Assembly (NCBI RefSeq): GCF_904849725.1
Contig: NC_058519.1
Coordinates: 532,774,316-532,838,315 of the forward strand
Length of the DNA: 64,000 nt
Origin: Hordeum vulgare subsp. vulgare
Lineage: Eukaryota > Streptophyta > Magnoliopsida > Poales > Poaceae
Direction: 5' to 3'
Positions within the stretch are counted from its first letter, which is position 1. Every line of letters starts with the position of its first letter. A program made the position numbers and the translations under genes. This document shows positions 23,801-35,050 of the stretch, piece by piece. The notes below the pieces were generated by a model that saw only the letters and a list, made by a program, of their open reading frames with translations, was not told where the DNA came from and made no database searches.

Positions 23801-24840
23801 GGAGAATCTTGTATTTACAAAAAAGTGAGTGGGAGCTCTGTGGCATTTCTAACATTATATGTGGATGACATATTGCTGATTGGAAACAACGTGGAGTTTC
23901 TGGAGAGCGTAAAGGATTACTTGAATAAAAGTTTCTCTATGAAGGACCTAGGAGAAGCTGCTTACATTCTAGGCATTAAGATCTATAGGGATAGATCGAG
24001 GCGCCTGATAGGACTTTCACAAAGCACATACCTTGATAAAGTTTTGAAGAAGTTCAAAATGGAACAGTCCAAGACAGGGTTCTTGCCAGTGTTACAAGGT
24101 ATAAAATTGAGTAAGACTCAATGCCTAGCAATTGCGGAAGATAGAGAACAAATGAGTTCCGTCCCCTATGCTTCAACCATAGGATCTATCATGTCTGCAA
24201 TGTTGTGCACTAGACCAGATGTCGGCTTGGCCATAAGCATGGCAGGCAGGTTTCAGAGTAATCCAGGAGTGGATCACTAGACGGCGATCAAGAATATTCT
24301 GAAGTACCTGAAAAGGACTAAGGAAATGTTTCTCGTTTATGGAGGTGACGAAGAGCTTGTCGTAAAGGGTTACATCGACGCAAGCTTTGACGCCGATCCG
24401 GATGACTCTAAGTCGCAAACCGGATACGTATTTATTCTTAAGGGGGTGCGGTAAGCTGGTATAGTTCCAAGCAAAGCGTCGTAGCAGATTCTACATGTGA
24501 AGCGGAGTACATGGCCACCTCGGAGGCAGCAAAGGAGGGTGTATGGATGAAGCAGTTCATGACGGATCTTGGAGTTGTGTCGAACGCACTAAATCTAATA
24601 ACTCTGTTCTGTGACAACAGTGGTGCCATTGCTTTAGCAAAGGAACAAAGGTTTCACAAGAAGACCAGGCACATCAAACGACGCTTCAACCTCATCCGCG
24701 ACTACGTCGAAGGAGAGGACGTGAATATTTGCAAAGTGCACACGGATCTGAATGTAGCAGACCCGCTGACTAAACCTCTTCCACGGGCAAAACATGATCA
24801 ACAACAGAACTGTATGGGTGTTAGATTTATTACAATGTAA
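20859..24840 (+). pseudogene. gag-pol of Copia element D, inactivated by stops and frameshifts
   Basis: The order is complete. Gag starts with MAHATVTVNFNTFLEKAKL, followed by a knuckle remnant (YYCKGLGH then a stop where Trp is expected), protease, gag-pre-integrase (LWHCRLGHIGVKRMKKLH), integrase (IHIDVCGPMS, SDRGGEYLS, GTPQRNGVSERRN), RT (MDVKTAFLNGFLKEELYM, LYVDDILLIGNN) and RNase H (STCEAEYMATSEAAKE, KTRHIKRRFNLIRDYV). I count seven in-frame stops (21078, 21639, 21927, 22602, 23525, 23552, 24278). There are two 1-nt frameshifts, near 23290-23320 and 24445-24455; the second is in a G run. At least one stop replaces a conserved Trp codon, the pattern expected from deamination of methylated cytosines. 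Confidence 0.92.
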
Positions 24841-24880
24841 ATCGCATGGTGATGTGAGGTCTAGATTATTGACTATAGTG

Positions 24881-24892
24881 CAAGTGGGAGAC
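24881..24892 (+). other. Polypurine tract of element D
   Basis: CAAGTGGGAGAC lies immediately before the 3' LTR start. Confidence 0.8.
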
Positions 24893-26724
24893 TGTTGGAA
24901 ATATGCCCTAGAGGCAATGATAAATAGTTATTATTATATTTCCTGTTACAAGATAATCGTTTATTATCCATGCTATAATTGTATTGAATGAAAACATAGA
25001 TACATGTGTGGATACATAAACAAAAAAATGTCCCTGGCAAGCCTCTAGTTGGCTAGCCAGTTGATCAAGGATAGTCAAGGTTTTCTGACTATGTGCAAGT
25101 GTTGTCACTTGATAACTGGATCACATCATTAGGAGAATCTTGTGATGGCCTAGACCCAAACTATGAACGTAGCATATTGATCATGTCATTTTATTGCTAT
25201 TGTTTTCTGCGTGTCAAGTATTTATTCCTATGACCATGAGATCATATAACTCATTGGCACCGAGGAATACCTTGTGTGTATCAAACGTCGCAACATAACT
25301 AGGTGACTATAAAGATGCTCTACAGATATCTCCGAAGGTGTTCGTTGAGTTAGTATGGATCAAGACTGGGATTTGTCACTCCGTGTGACGGAGAAGTATC
25401 TCGGGGCCCACTCGGTAATACAACATCACACACAAGCCTTGCAAGCAATGTGACTAAGTGTAAGTCATGGGATCTTGTGTTATGGAACGAGTAAAGAGAC
25501 TTGCCGGTAACGAGATTGAAATAGGTATGCGGATACCGACGATCGAATCTCGGGCAAGTAGCATACCGAAGGACAAAGGGAATGACATACGGGATTATAT
25601 GAATCCTTGGCACTGAGGTTCAACCGATAAGATCTTCAGAGAATATGTAGGATCCAATATGGGCATCCAGGTCCCGCTATTGGATATTGACCGAGGAGTG
25701 TCTCGGGTCATGTCTACATAGTTCTCGAACCCGAGGTTCTGCACACTTAAGGTTCAATGATATTTTAGTATAGTTGAGTTATATGTGTGGTTACCGAATG
25801 TTGTTCGGAGTCCCGGATGAGATCACGGACATCACGAGTGTTTCCGGAATGGTCCGGAGACGAAGATTGATATATACGATGGTTTCATTTGGTCACCGGA
25901 AAGTTTTGGGCATTACTGACAGTGTACCGGGAGTGACGAATGGGTTCTGAATGTTTATCGGGAGGGGCCCACCCACCCGAGAGTGAGCCCAAGGCCCTAG
26001 GGTGGCGCACCAAGTCCTTATTGGGCTGGTGGAGTCAGCCCAAGAGGGCCATGGCGCCACGTAAGAAAATACCAAAAGAAAAGAAGAAAAAAAGGAAAGA
26101 GGGAGGTGGGAAGGAAGAGGAGGACTCCTCCTTCCCAAACCGAATTGGAGGAGGATTCCTCCTCCTCCTGGCGGTCGGCGCACCTTGGGGCCCTTGTGCC
26201 CCAAGGCTAGCCCCTCCCCTCCTCCTATATATAGTGGTGGTTTAGGGCTTTTTGAGACAGAACTTTGCCACGTGCAACTCTAGCCTATTCCACATAGTTC
26301 TACCTCTAGATCGGATTTCTGCGGAGCTCGGGCTGAGCCCTGCAGGAGTAGATCATCACCACCACCGGAGCGCCGTCACGCTGCCGGAGAACTCATCTAC
26401 TTCTTCGTCTTGCTTGCTAGATCAAGAAGGTCGAGATCATCGTCGAGTTGTACGTGTGCTGAACGCGGAGGTGTCGTCCGTTCGGCACTAGATCGGAACG
26501 GATCGTGGGACGGATCGCGAGACGGTTCGTGGGACAGATCGTGGGACGGTTCGAGGGACGGATCGTGAAGACGTTCCACCACATCAACCGCGTTTCTTAA
26601 CGCTTCCCGCTGAGCGATCTACAAGGGTACGTAGATCTAAATCTCCTCTCGTAGATGGATATCACCATGATAGGTCTTCGTGTGCGTAGGAAAAAAAAAT
26701 TTTATCATGCAACATTCTCTAACA
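24893..26724 (+). repeat. 3' LTR of element D (1,832 bp)
   Basis: It starts TGTTGGAAATATGCCCTAGA and ends AACA at 26724. The TATA box CTATATATAG lies near 26225-26234. Short inverted G/A-rich repeats (CGTGGGACGG and variants) follow near 26500-26570, the stretch in which E inserted in the sister LTR. Confidence 0.93.
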
Positions 26725-26729
26725 TGTGG
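26725..26729. repeat. Target-site duplication of element D, right copy (TGTGG)
   Basis: It is an exact match to 5607-5611. Confidence 0.9.
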
Positions 26730-26898
26730 TGGTGGTGTTGCAAGTCTATTCAAAACAGAGGGTGAATCAAGTGCAGAGCTAGATGGCAGTTCCTTACCTC
26801 CCCTCGTCTTAGAGGGAACGATCTTGGTTCTTGGATCTTTCAGATTCTTCATAGTGATCAATAAATGGATATCCCAAGTGACTCAGCAAATATAGCAA
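26730..26898 (-). pseudogene. Start of gag of Gypsy element B
   Basis: Minus-strand reading MKNLKDPRTKIVPSKTRGGK continues to SPSVLNRLATPPPH, where element D cuts in. The rest continues at 5606 downward. It is the N-terminal part of a Gypsy Gag, lying right after the PBS and leader of B. Confidence 0.6.
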
Positions 26899-26901
26899 TG
26901 C

Positions 26902-26920
26902 TCCCCGGCAACGGCGCTAG
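26902..26920 (-). other. Primer-binding-site region of Gypsy B
   Basis: The minus strand reads CTAGCGCCGTTGCCGGGGA, one change from the TGGCGCCGTTGCCGGGGA that follows many grass Gypsy LTRs. It lies 11 bases beyond the LTR end at 26931 and fixes B on the minus strand. Confidence 0.7.
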
Positions 26921-27298
26921 AAAACGTTCTTGATAACCCACAAGTATATGGGATCGCAATAGTTTTTGAGGGTAGAGTATTCAATCCAAATTTATAGATT
27001 CAACCAAAGGGGAGCCAAAGAATATTCGTAGGTATTAGAAGCTGAGTTGCCGATTCAACCACACATGGAGATTTAGTATCTACAACATAGTGATCAGTAG
27101 CATAGTAATATGATAGTTTTCACAGCAGTGGTAACAGTAGCAGCAGTAACGGTAACAATGATAGCAATTTTGTAGCAGTTGTAACAGCAGTAGCAACAGT
27201 AGTAACTTAGCAAGCACAATATGTGGAAAACTCATAGGCACTAGATCGGTAATATTGCTGGATAATATTCATCATATAACAGTCACAACATAGGGCGA

Positions 27299-27303
27299 CA
27301 TAG
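27299..27303. repeat. Target-site duplication of element C, left copy (CATAG)
   Basis: It is an exact match to 37560-37564. Confidence 0.92.
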
Positions 27304-29814
27304 TGAAAAGACCTCGATGACGCCTAGAGGGGGGTGAATAGGCTATTTAAAAACTTCTTTGGATTAGGCTTGAAACTAATGCGGAAATAAACTAAGAGGG
27401 TACTAGTCAAGCACAAATCCTAAATGCACTAGGCACTACAACGTGTATCAACAACACGATCTACCAAGATGGACACAATACAGTTACTAAACAAGCACAA
27501 GTAAGTTACACAAACTTACTTGAGCTATATCACACTACAAGTAGGTGAACAACACAAGATACTAGATCACACTATATCACACGATATATCAAAGGCTGCA
27601 AGTATGAACGTGTGGATATAGAGGATATGCTTGAATGATTAATCTTGTACAAGAAATAGCCAACACAATATAATGAGCACAAACAATATGCAATGTATGT
27701 ATGCTCAAGTAACACAAGTAAGGAGTTAGGGTTAAGGATAACCAAGGTCACTGAGACAAAGATGTATCCCGATGTTCACTTCCTTGGAGGGAAGCTAGTC
27801 ACCGTTAGAGAGGTGGATGTTACCACGAAGGCACACCAACGCCACGAAGGCTCACCCTATTCTCCCTTTGAGATAACACCACGAAGGCGTTTCTCAACCA
27901 CTAGTGGTAAGCCTTTGAGGTGGCTTCCAAACCCTCACAAACTTTTCCAGGGGGTAATCACACGGATTGATTCCTCTCCGAAGAACTCCTACCGCCTAGG
28001 AGTCTCCAGCCTCCAAGAGTAACAAGATCACGGGGAATGCTCAAAACTTGCTCAAATCTCAAATAGCTTGGGTTGAGAGGAGGAGAGGGAGACGATCTAT
28101 CGTTTGATTGGAACCACTCTCAAAGGGGCTCACAAATGCTCTTGGGATCTAAGATTTGGTGTGAGCAAATGTGTGTGAGGTAGAAGTGTGTTCTTATGAG
28201 GATAAGGCTGTGTTGGGCAACCCTCTCACGAAGTGGGAGGGGGGTATTTATAGTGGGGAGAGAAAAACAGCCGTTGGGGACACTTTAAGTCACACAAGGT
28301 CCGGACGTCCGACAGTTTCCGGAAGTCCGGGCGTCTGCGAGGGGTCGGACGTCCGACAGGGGTTGGTCGTCCGAGGCTTGTAGATATCACTAGAAATACT
28401 GTGATTTGAACAGCGACCGGACGTCCGGAGAAGGCCGGAAATCCGAGTTATTCAACTCAACTTCTACTGGTGGGAGGTTCCGGATTTCCGAAAGGGGACG
28501 GACGTCCGGCCCTCGGACGTCCGGAGGGAGCCGGAAATCTGAGTTATAGGGCTCAAGTTCTTCTGGTGCAGGGCTCCGGATTTCCGAAGCCTGTCAGTCG
28601 TCCGACCCTTGACAGGCCCTCGGACATCCGGAGGGAGCCGGAAGTCCGGGTTATATGGCTCAAGTTTCTCTGGTGCATAGTTTCGGAATTCCGAAGCTGA
28701 TCGGATATCCGGGCCTTGGACGTCCGGAGGGAGCCGGAAGTCCGAGTTATATGGCTCTGATTTCTGTGGTATAGGATTCCGGATTTCCGAAGCAGTCGGT
28801 CGTCCGGCCCTCGGGCGTCCGGAGAAAGCCGGATGTCCGAGGCACTGGTTTTGTTTTCAGATAACAGCAGAGCAGTGGAGATGTGGTCTGAGCAGAACAG
28901 TGGAGATGTAGTTTGAGCAAGTTCATCGCAAAACCTGTGATCCCCTCTTAATAGTGCGGGATCCCTAAAGACTCAAGAATCATAAAAGGGGTACTCATGA
29001 TCCATACTTGAGTGTATACTTTTATTCGCTGATCATCACTCCGCACAACTGACGTCAAAGGAACTGATACCTTTGAGTTAGCCCTTTCACTTGAGCTTGA
29101 TGTTGTTGTTCCTTCTTGGCTCAAGTTGAAAGCAATACATGATGAAGTCTTCAAGTAGCTCTCCCATACACAATGTGGAGAGCCTAGCTTATGTATTCAT
29201 CTTCATTTGTCCACCATGTGAACATCCACAAGAATCAAGCATGTAGTGCTTAGGAATGCTTATCTTGATCTTGTCCTTGTTAGCACATGAGCTTGTCCTT
29301 ATCAACACATGATCATTGACAATAGTTTCAATGATATATTCGTGCTGCTCCACTTGAACTTGCACACCACAATCTTGATGACGATCACCACTTGACGTCA
29401 TCCTTCATGGGTTGTATGAGATCTTCTTTTTGACGTAAGGCCCAATGGAAGCACACCTAACCCCCACATAGGAGTCTCACAAAGACCAGGGGTTAGTACA
29501 CAAACACGTAATGGACAATGCTTACCATACCATGGGATCACTTGATCCCTCTCGGTATATCTTATATGCTTTGTGTGTTGATCATCTTGATTTACTCTTT
29601 GTCTAAGATCTTGATCAACCTAGTGTCTCTATGACCATTCTTTGGATAATACCTTGAATAACATCTTGGTCATCATATAAACTCCTTGAACCCAACAGAT
29701 GGACTTCAAGAAGTTCCTATGGACAAATCCTATAAATATAACTTAAGACAACCATTAGTCCATAGGAATTGTCATCAATTACCAAAACCACATATGGAGA
29801 TATATGCTCTAACA
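27304..29814 (-). repeat. 3' LTR of element C
   Basis: The TATA box (CTATAAATA on the minus strand) lies at 28245-28253. The palindromic CGGACGTCCG array lies at about 28300-28850 upstream of it. Termini are TGAAAAGACC...CTCTAACA on the plus strand. Confidence 0.93.
28300..28850. repeat. TCGGACGTCCGA / CCGGAnnTCCGG palindrome array, 3' LTR of C
   Basis: Twenty or more short palindromic or near-palindromic words (GTCCGGACGTCCGAC, CGGACGTCCGG, CCGGATTTCCGAA) are spaced 10-40 bp apart. They alternate with a semi-conserved spacer GAGTTATATGGCTC. No coding signal is seen. Confidence 0.85.
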
Positions 29815-32779
29815 ATCTCCCCCATTTTGGTAATTGAAGACAACCACTTCAAGAGAGTTTATATAAGGGAATAAGCATAACCAAGCACACACATACAAGG
29901 TAATAATGCATGTGTGCGAGATGTAAATGCTTACGCAATAAAAGCAAAACCCCCTAAACATATCCAAAGTAAACTCTCTAAACTTCTCCCCCATTGGCAT
30001 CGATTGCCAAAATGGACGAAAAGTTTAGAAAGCCAATATAGTAGATGATCCTCCAAAAAGTGTGTACTTCTCAGCAAATGAGTGCAGAAAAATACACAAA
30101 TACAATGATAAGTAGTTGGAGAAAAACAAACTATATTGAGGACCCAAAGAGTGTGAATAAAAGGATCGTATGACACAGAGACATACAAAGATAGAGGCAA
30201 GCAATCAAAAGATTCCAGATGGAACAAACAATCATATGGTCCTTCGAACCACATGAATAAAATATATTATGATAAAGGCAACATAGTGCTTTATCAAAAA
30301 CTAGAGAAGCTCCCCATGATTTGTGCACTATTATGAGATTTTTGTATTTGACACAGGTGCACAAAATAGGATCGTTGCTCCCCAGAATTTATAAAACACA
30401 CAACGAGTGCAAGAAGATAGATGAGACAATAAGCATATCAATTGCACAAAACAAATGGTTGAGCAACATGTAACGGAAGCAACTTAAGAATAGGCTCAAA
30501 CAAAGTAATGTGTGTGAGTCATGGCAAAGCACTTAAGATAAGGATGAGCATTACTAATCAACATAGTCTTGATGAAATGAGATACAAAGTGCAAGACATA
30601 TCATTCCCACACACACATACAAGAAAATGAGTTCACAAGCTTACTAATAAACAAAATAAGAACCAACGCTTGTGGCAACCCATTGTGAAGATAGGAAGTA
30701 AGAACCTTATCAAGAGGAGGGATACTGATTGAAATGGGAAAACCCTCATCAAGACAAGCATGAGGAAAACTAATGTTCACGGCCAAAGAGTGCATCAAGA
30801 TGTAGGAAAATAAAATACGCACTCAAAACAAATCTTTTCACGAGCCACCAAAAACTGAAAAAGGAAATGTAACGATGGACGTGAAAGAAAAGAGGATATC
30901 AATTAGAGATGTAACTTATCTTATGTGTAAAAGATTCCAAGTAGAGGACAATCATGATGATATATATCCACAAAGAAGGATATACACACAAAATGGTTAC
31001 AAGAAGGAACAAACTAGATATCCAAAGAGAAAGTCATAAATATATCAATGAGATCTTTTGCTTGGAAGCATAGCACATGGCCTAATATTTTCTTATTGTA
31101 TAATATGAACTTCCAACATACGAACATCAAAGACATCCCAACTAGTAGTAAGACATCATCGTTCGGATGCTTTGAGAAAGCAAACAAGTACTACAAGAAC
31201 GAATCAAGAGATTCATGCCATGACGCAACCTGGAAAAGAAAAGACAGGTTGGGTCCTTTGCAAGAAAAGAATGCATGAAATGGATACTTGTTACCGAGAC
31301 AACATGGGAATGATGTAGTAGATAGTTGTTCTTTGATCATCCTAACTTGGCTCCAATAATCACATGGTCTCAAACATCTTCCTTATAGGTGAGCCGAGCA
31401 TCCAATGCATCTCCAGTTGTTCCTGGAACAACAAAACAAACAAAATGGTACCCAAATTCATTGGGACCAAAGAGTTAGAAAACCAGCAATACATAGGACA
31501 AACTCCACATACATATGTGCATATAGATATGAATTTGAATTTCATGCACACTTTTAGCCAATTTCTGACAAGGTGGAGTTTCCCGTATATATTGGATCAA
31601 AGAAGGAAAGCAAACACGAGGTATCTAGTTTCCAAAAGAGAGCTAGGTTCCAACAAACCAAGCCCTCGACATATTTTCATGATGGCACAAAGCATCATAA
31701 AGAGCAAGACTTGCCTCCCATCAACACACACTTGATGGGGATCAAAAGATTTTATGATGGGTGAATAAAGGGAGTGTTCTAAAGAAAATAGGATAGCTCC
31801 CCCAAGGGACGTGCATTATATAGAATTTGCATTTAAATACAAAACGCACACGATGGGATCATCACTTTCTCTATATCTATAAAAACACTAGACATGTTAA
31901 AATAGATCCATAAGAGGCAAGGAAGACAAACGAAACAGAAAATCCAATGTAAAGATGATTAGCAATTCCTATCACATGATGGGAATACCAATTGTCAAGG
32001 ACAAGAAGTATTTTCGAAGTGATACTCATTGGTAGATCATAAATATATCCAAGATCATCTTTACCCATAAAACGCAAGCAAATGACACTTGTAGAGCTAA
32101 CATGCCACCTAGGAACAAGATAATTTACAATATCAACACTAAGTGGCAACACCTCAAATGTACACATTTTCTAGGTTTTTAATATGCACATAGAATATTA
32201 CTCCCCCATAATGTGATAAACCAACAATATTAACAAGTGGCAAATTGAAACCAACAAGAGATAATTAATGGACCATATAGAACTTGAATTTCTCATGAGT
32301 AAGACATACCACATAGAAACTAGATAATCTTGAAATATCAAAACTAAGTGGTATTCCCCATGTATACACATTTATAGGATTGTGAGGTGTGCAAAGCACA
32401 TCACTCCCCCACAATGGGATAATCCATTAGTCTCTCACAAGAGCCAACAAAAATACAAACAAGATGGAAAAGGCTCAATACAAGACTCACATGTACATGA
32501 TATGCAAACCAACATACACATACTCGATTACTCAAGATAAGCAAGTTGGAAGCATAACATATACAAACGCATGCAAGGTACAAAACCACAACATGGAAAG
32601 GGGCAGGCACCTAACAATGTAAACAGTTTAAGTATAAGTTACCGTAAGGAGGCACATTGGATATAAGATAGAAACTCGATAATCCAAATGACTTGGCTTG
32701 AGATCATATGAATGATGAAGACCCCTTAATTCTTCATTGTGTATCCAAGTCTCTAATGTCCTCCATAGTCACCTATTGA
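29815..32779 (-). other. Non-coding interior of element C with repeated polypurine tracts
   Basis: The primary polypurine tract (AAAATGGGGGAGAT, minus) is at 29815-29829 next to the 3' LTR. Similar TGGGGGAG or GGGGGAG blocks recur near 29985, 31798, 32203 and 32405. I recognise no protein in this 3 kb on either strand. Short AT-rich open frames occur but show no domain. It occupies the place of pol plus the third ORF in E. Confidence 0.6.
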
Positions 32780-34984
32780 TCAAGTTTGAGCTTGTTGGTC
32801 CCCAACTACGTTGGGTCCTAAGAGGTTAATCACAATAGGCTTGGCAACCCAAATGGTTCTTTCCTTGACACCATTTTGGGTACCAACAAACTTGGCAAAC
32901 ACATTGCCAACCTTATCCTTCCCAAGGGAATAGATATCATCAATAGTGATTGGGTTGGATAAGTTACCTCTCGTGCAAGACGAAGCGACGTGACCCTTCT
33001 CACGACATAAGTAGCAACATCTACCCTTTGTTTTCTTCCCAGTTGATTTCTCACCTTGGGGAGTGTTGGCTTGGGTCTTATTGGGAAGAGGCCTTCCTTC
33101 AACTTGTAGTTGAATATGTGATTGAGTTTGTGGCCACTTCCCTTGTTGCTTGTGACTTTGAGACTTCGTATTCAGAGGGCAAGATATAACATGGTTGCCT
33201 TTAACTTTGCACTTGAAGCAAATGATTTTGGCTGAATTCTTGACTTGTTCTAGGCCCCTCTTGTTCTTGTTTGAGTTTACTCCAACATCATTTTTGTCAT
33301 TCGGAGATGTTTGCTCACACAGGACGTTGTTGAGTGTGGACATCCCTTCATGACATTGTTCCAAGTCTTTCTTCAAAGAAGTGACTTGGGCCTTGAGCTC
33401 TTCGATTTCCTCTGCACGGTTAGTATCAATGCAAGTACTAGAGGAAGTGTAAGCTTCAATGTTAGAGCAACAAGGCAAGGAAAATAATTCATCACACGAG
33501 GTAGCAACATTATGAGTAGACGAATTACGAGGACTAGCACATGGAAATATAGTACTTTGACTAGAAGTAGTGCCATTGTCCACATGAGGCTCACTTGATG
33601 TTACCTTGGTGATGATAGCCTCATGAGCTAACTTTTGCACATTATGGGATGTTAGAATATCGGCATGAGAGCTTGTGAGCATTACATGGTTTTCTTCCAA
33701 CTTCCCATAATTTCTAGTTAGTAAATCAAGTTGAGCACGTAGCTCAACATTCTCCTTTAATGTTGATACTTCAAAAGAGATAGGGTTAGATGTACAAGTA
33801 TCATCAACAATATGAGAGGAGTAAGTAGCGATTAGAGACTTCTCATGAGTAGATTGAAGCTCCTCAAATATCTTAGAGGTTTTGACGAGCTCTCCCTTGA
33901 CATTCTTGCATTCAAGAAGAAGGACCTCAAAATCCCTTTTAAGTTTATCATGAGCAACTTCAATCTCTCCTTTTGAAGATCTTAAGTCTCTACATGCTTG
34001 ATGACTCTTCTCAAGTTCATGTTCAAGTTGTTCACTTTTAGCTTGTTCATGATTAAGTGAATCATTACAATTTTCAAAGTAAGCAAGAACATCTTGGAAC
34101 CTTTGAAGAGCATTATTTTTAGCTTTATGAAGAATTTTACTGATCACATAGATATTTTCAGTCAAGTCATCATCATCATCCTCATCGCAAATATCATCGT
34201 TATTGCACAGGGAAGATGATACCTCATTATTACCTCTTGCCATGAGGCACATGTGAACTGGAGGAGTTGATGATGATTCTTTTGGTGAATCAGATTCTTC
34301 ATTAGTCAAAAGTACTTCATATTTCTTGATTTCCCCTAAATGATTAGTCATAGAGCAACTAGGGAGAAACAAGATATTTTGATCAAGAGGACACGAGGAA
34401 GCAGGCATATCACCACACACATTTGTCGGGGGATCTTTAGGTGAAATGCATGACCTATCAGCACAATAATTTACACTATGTGTGGTGCTAGATATGCTCG
34501 TGTCCATAGAGGCTATGACATTTTCATCAACATATATTTCTTCACTCACCATGTCATTACCTTGTAAGATTGAAGATGCTGAGGTGTGCAAGCAATCGGA
34601 TATGGAAGTAGCGGTGGACTCTTTAAGATCGAAAAGAGTGAAGAGCTCATGCACCAACTCCTTCATCATAATACCGTCTTCATCAAGATTGGACCCACCA
34701 TATATATCTTCAAGTTTAGTCCAAACTTCATGAGCTGACTTGAAGGTCGAGATAGACTTAAACACTTCAGGACTTATGGTTCGATGAATGGCAAGAAAAG
34801 CCTCACAATCAAGATACATTTCATTAGTAGATGAAGATGCATCATCCTTTTTGTCGGCAATCCCTACAAGAACAATTCGTAAAGTATTTGGGCCCATGGC
34901 CCGAAAGTGACGAAGCATACGAATTCTCCATAGGGTATAATTTTGTGCCATCAAAGTCAAAGATGCCATTGTGCACCAATCCAA
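32780..34984 (-). CDS. Gag of element C (734 aa, intact, reorganised)
   Basis: The reading starts MDWCTMASLTLMAQNYTLWR and shows only a short version of the retrotransposon gag domain (to about residue 130, HEVWTKLEDIYGG). It passes directly into a Ser/Thr/Asp-rich linker and a long coiled-coil-like segment (~290-570). Two CCHC zinc knuckles follow, CFKCKVKGNHVISC (about 588-601) and CYLCREKGHVASSC (about 658-671). It ends in the module VFAKFVG...RTIWVAKP, which also ends the Gag of E. In E the knuckle precedes the coil; here the coil precedes both knuckles. The frame is complete and starts ~70 bp after the PBS. It is the only protein this element can make; packaging of its own RNA is the likely job. 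Confidence 0.85.
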   Translation of the reverse strand: MDWCTMASLTLMAQNYTLWRIRMLRHFRAMGPNTLRIVLVGIADKKDDASSSTNEMYLDCEAFLAIHRTISPEVFKSISTFKSAHEVWTKLEDIYGGSNLDEDGIMMKELVHELFTLFDLKESTATSISDCLHTSASSILQGNDMVSEEIYVDENVIASMDTSISSTTHSVNYCADRSCISPKDPPTNVCGDMPASSCPLDQNILFLPSCSMTNHLGEIKKYEVLLTNEESDSPKESSSTPPVHMCLMARGNNEVSSSLCNNDDICDEDDDDDLTENIYVISKILHKAKNNALQRFQDVLAYFENCNDSLNHEQAKSEQLEHELEKSHQACRDLRSSKGEIEVAHDKLKRDFEVLLLECKNVKGELVKTSKIFEELQSTHEKSLIATYSSHIVDDTCTSNPISFEVSTLKENVELRAQLDLLTRNYGKLEENHVMLTSSHADILTSHNVQKLAHEAIITKVTSSEPHVDNGTTSSQSTIFPCASPRNSSTHNVATSCDELFSLPCCSNIEAYTSSSTCIDTNRAEEIEELKAQVTSLKKDLEQCHEGMSTLNNVLCEQTSPNDKNDVGVNSNKNKRGLEQVKNSAKIICFKCKVKGNHVISCPLNTKSQSHKQQGKWPQTQSHIQLQVEGRPLPNKTQANTPQGEKSTGKKTKGRCCYLCREKGHVASSCTRGNLSNPITIDDIYSLGKDKVGNVFAKFVGTQNGVKERTIWVAKPIVINLLGPNVVGDQQAQT

Positions 34985-35032
34985 TAGTCGACATCGATAC
35001 TCTCTAGGTCGTGAAACCTAATTAAAGAGAGA

Positions 35033-35048
35033 CCTAGCTCTGATACCA
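35033..35048 (-). other. Primer-binding site of element C
   Basis: TGGTATCAGAGCTAGG on the minus strand, two bases from the LTR, is intact. Confidence 0.9.
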
Positions 35049-35050
35049 AT

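Larger units (their letters stand above)
5612..26724 (+). mobile_element. Angela-type Copia retrotransposon D, complete but dead, interrupted by element E
   Basis: Both ends are TGTTGG...AACA with a 5-bp duplication TGTGG. Removing nested element E (7248-19402) and its duplicated target leaves about 8.95 kb. That consists of LTR, PBS, gag-pol and LTR, a normal size for the Angela/BARE/WIS group. It sits inside the gag of Gypsy B. Coding capacity is destroyed. Confidence 0.93.
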
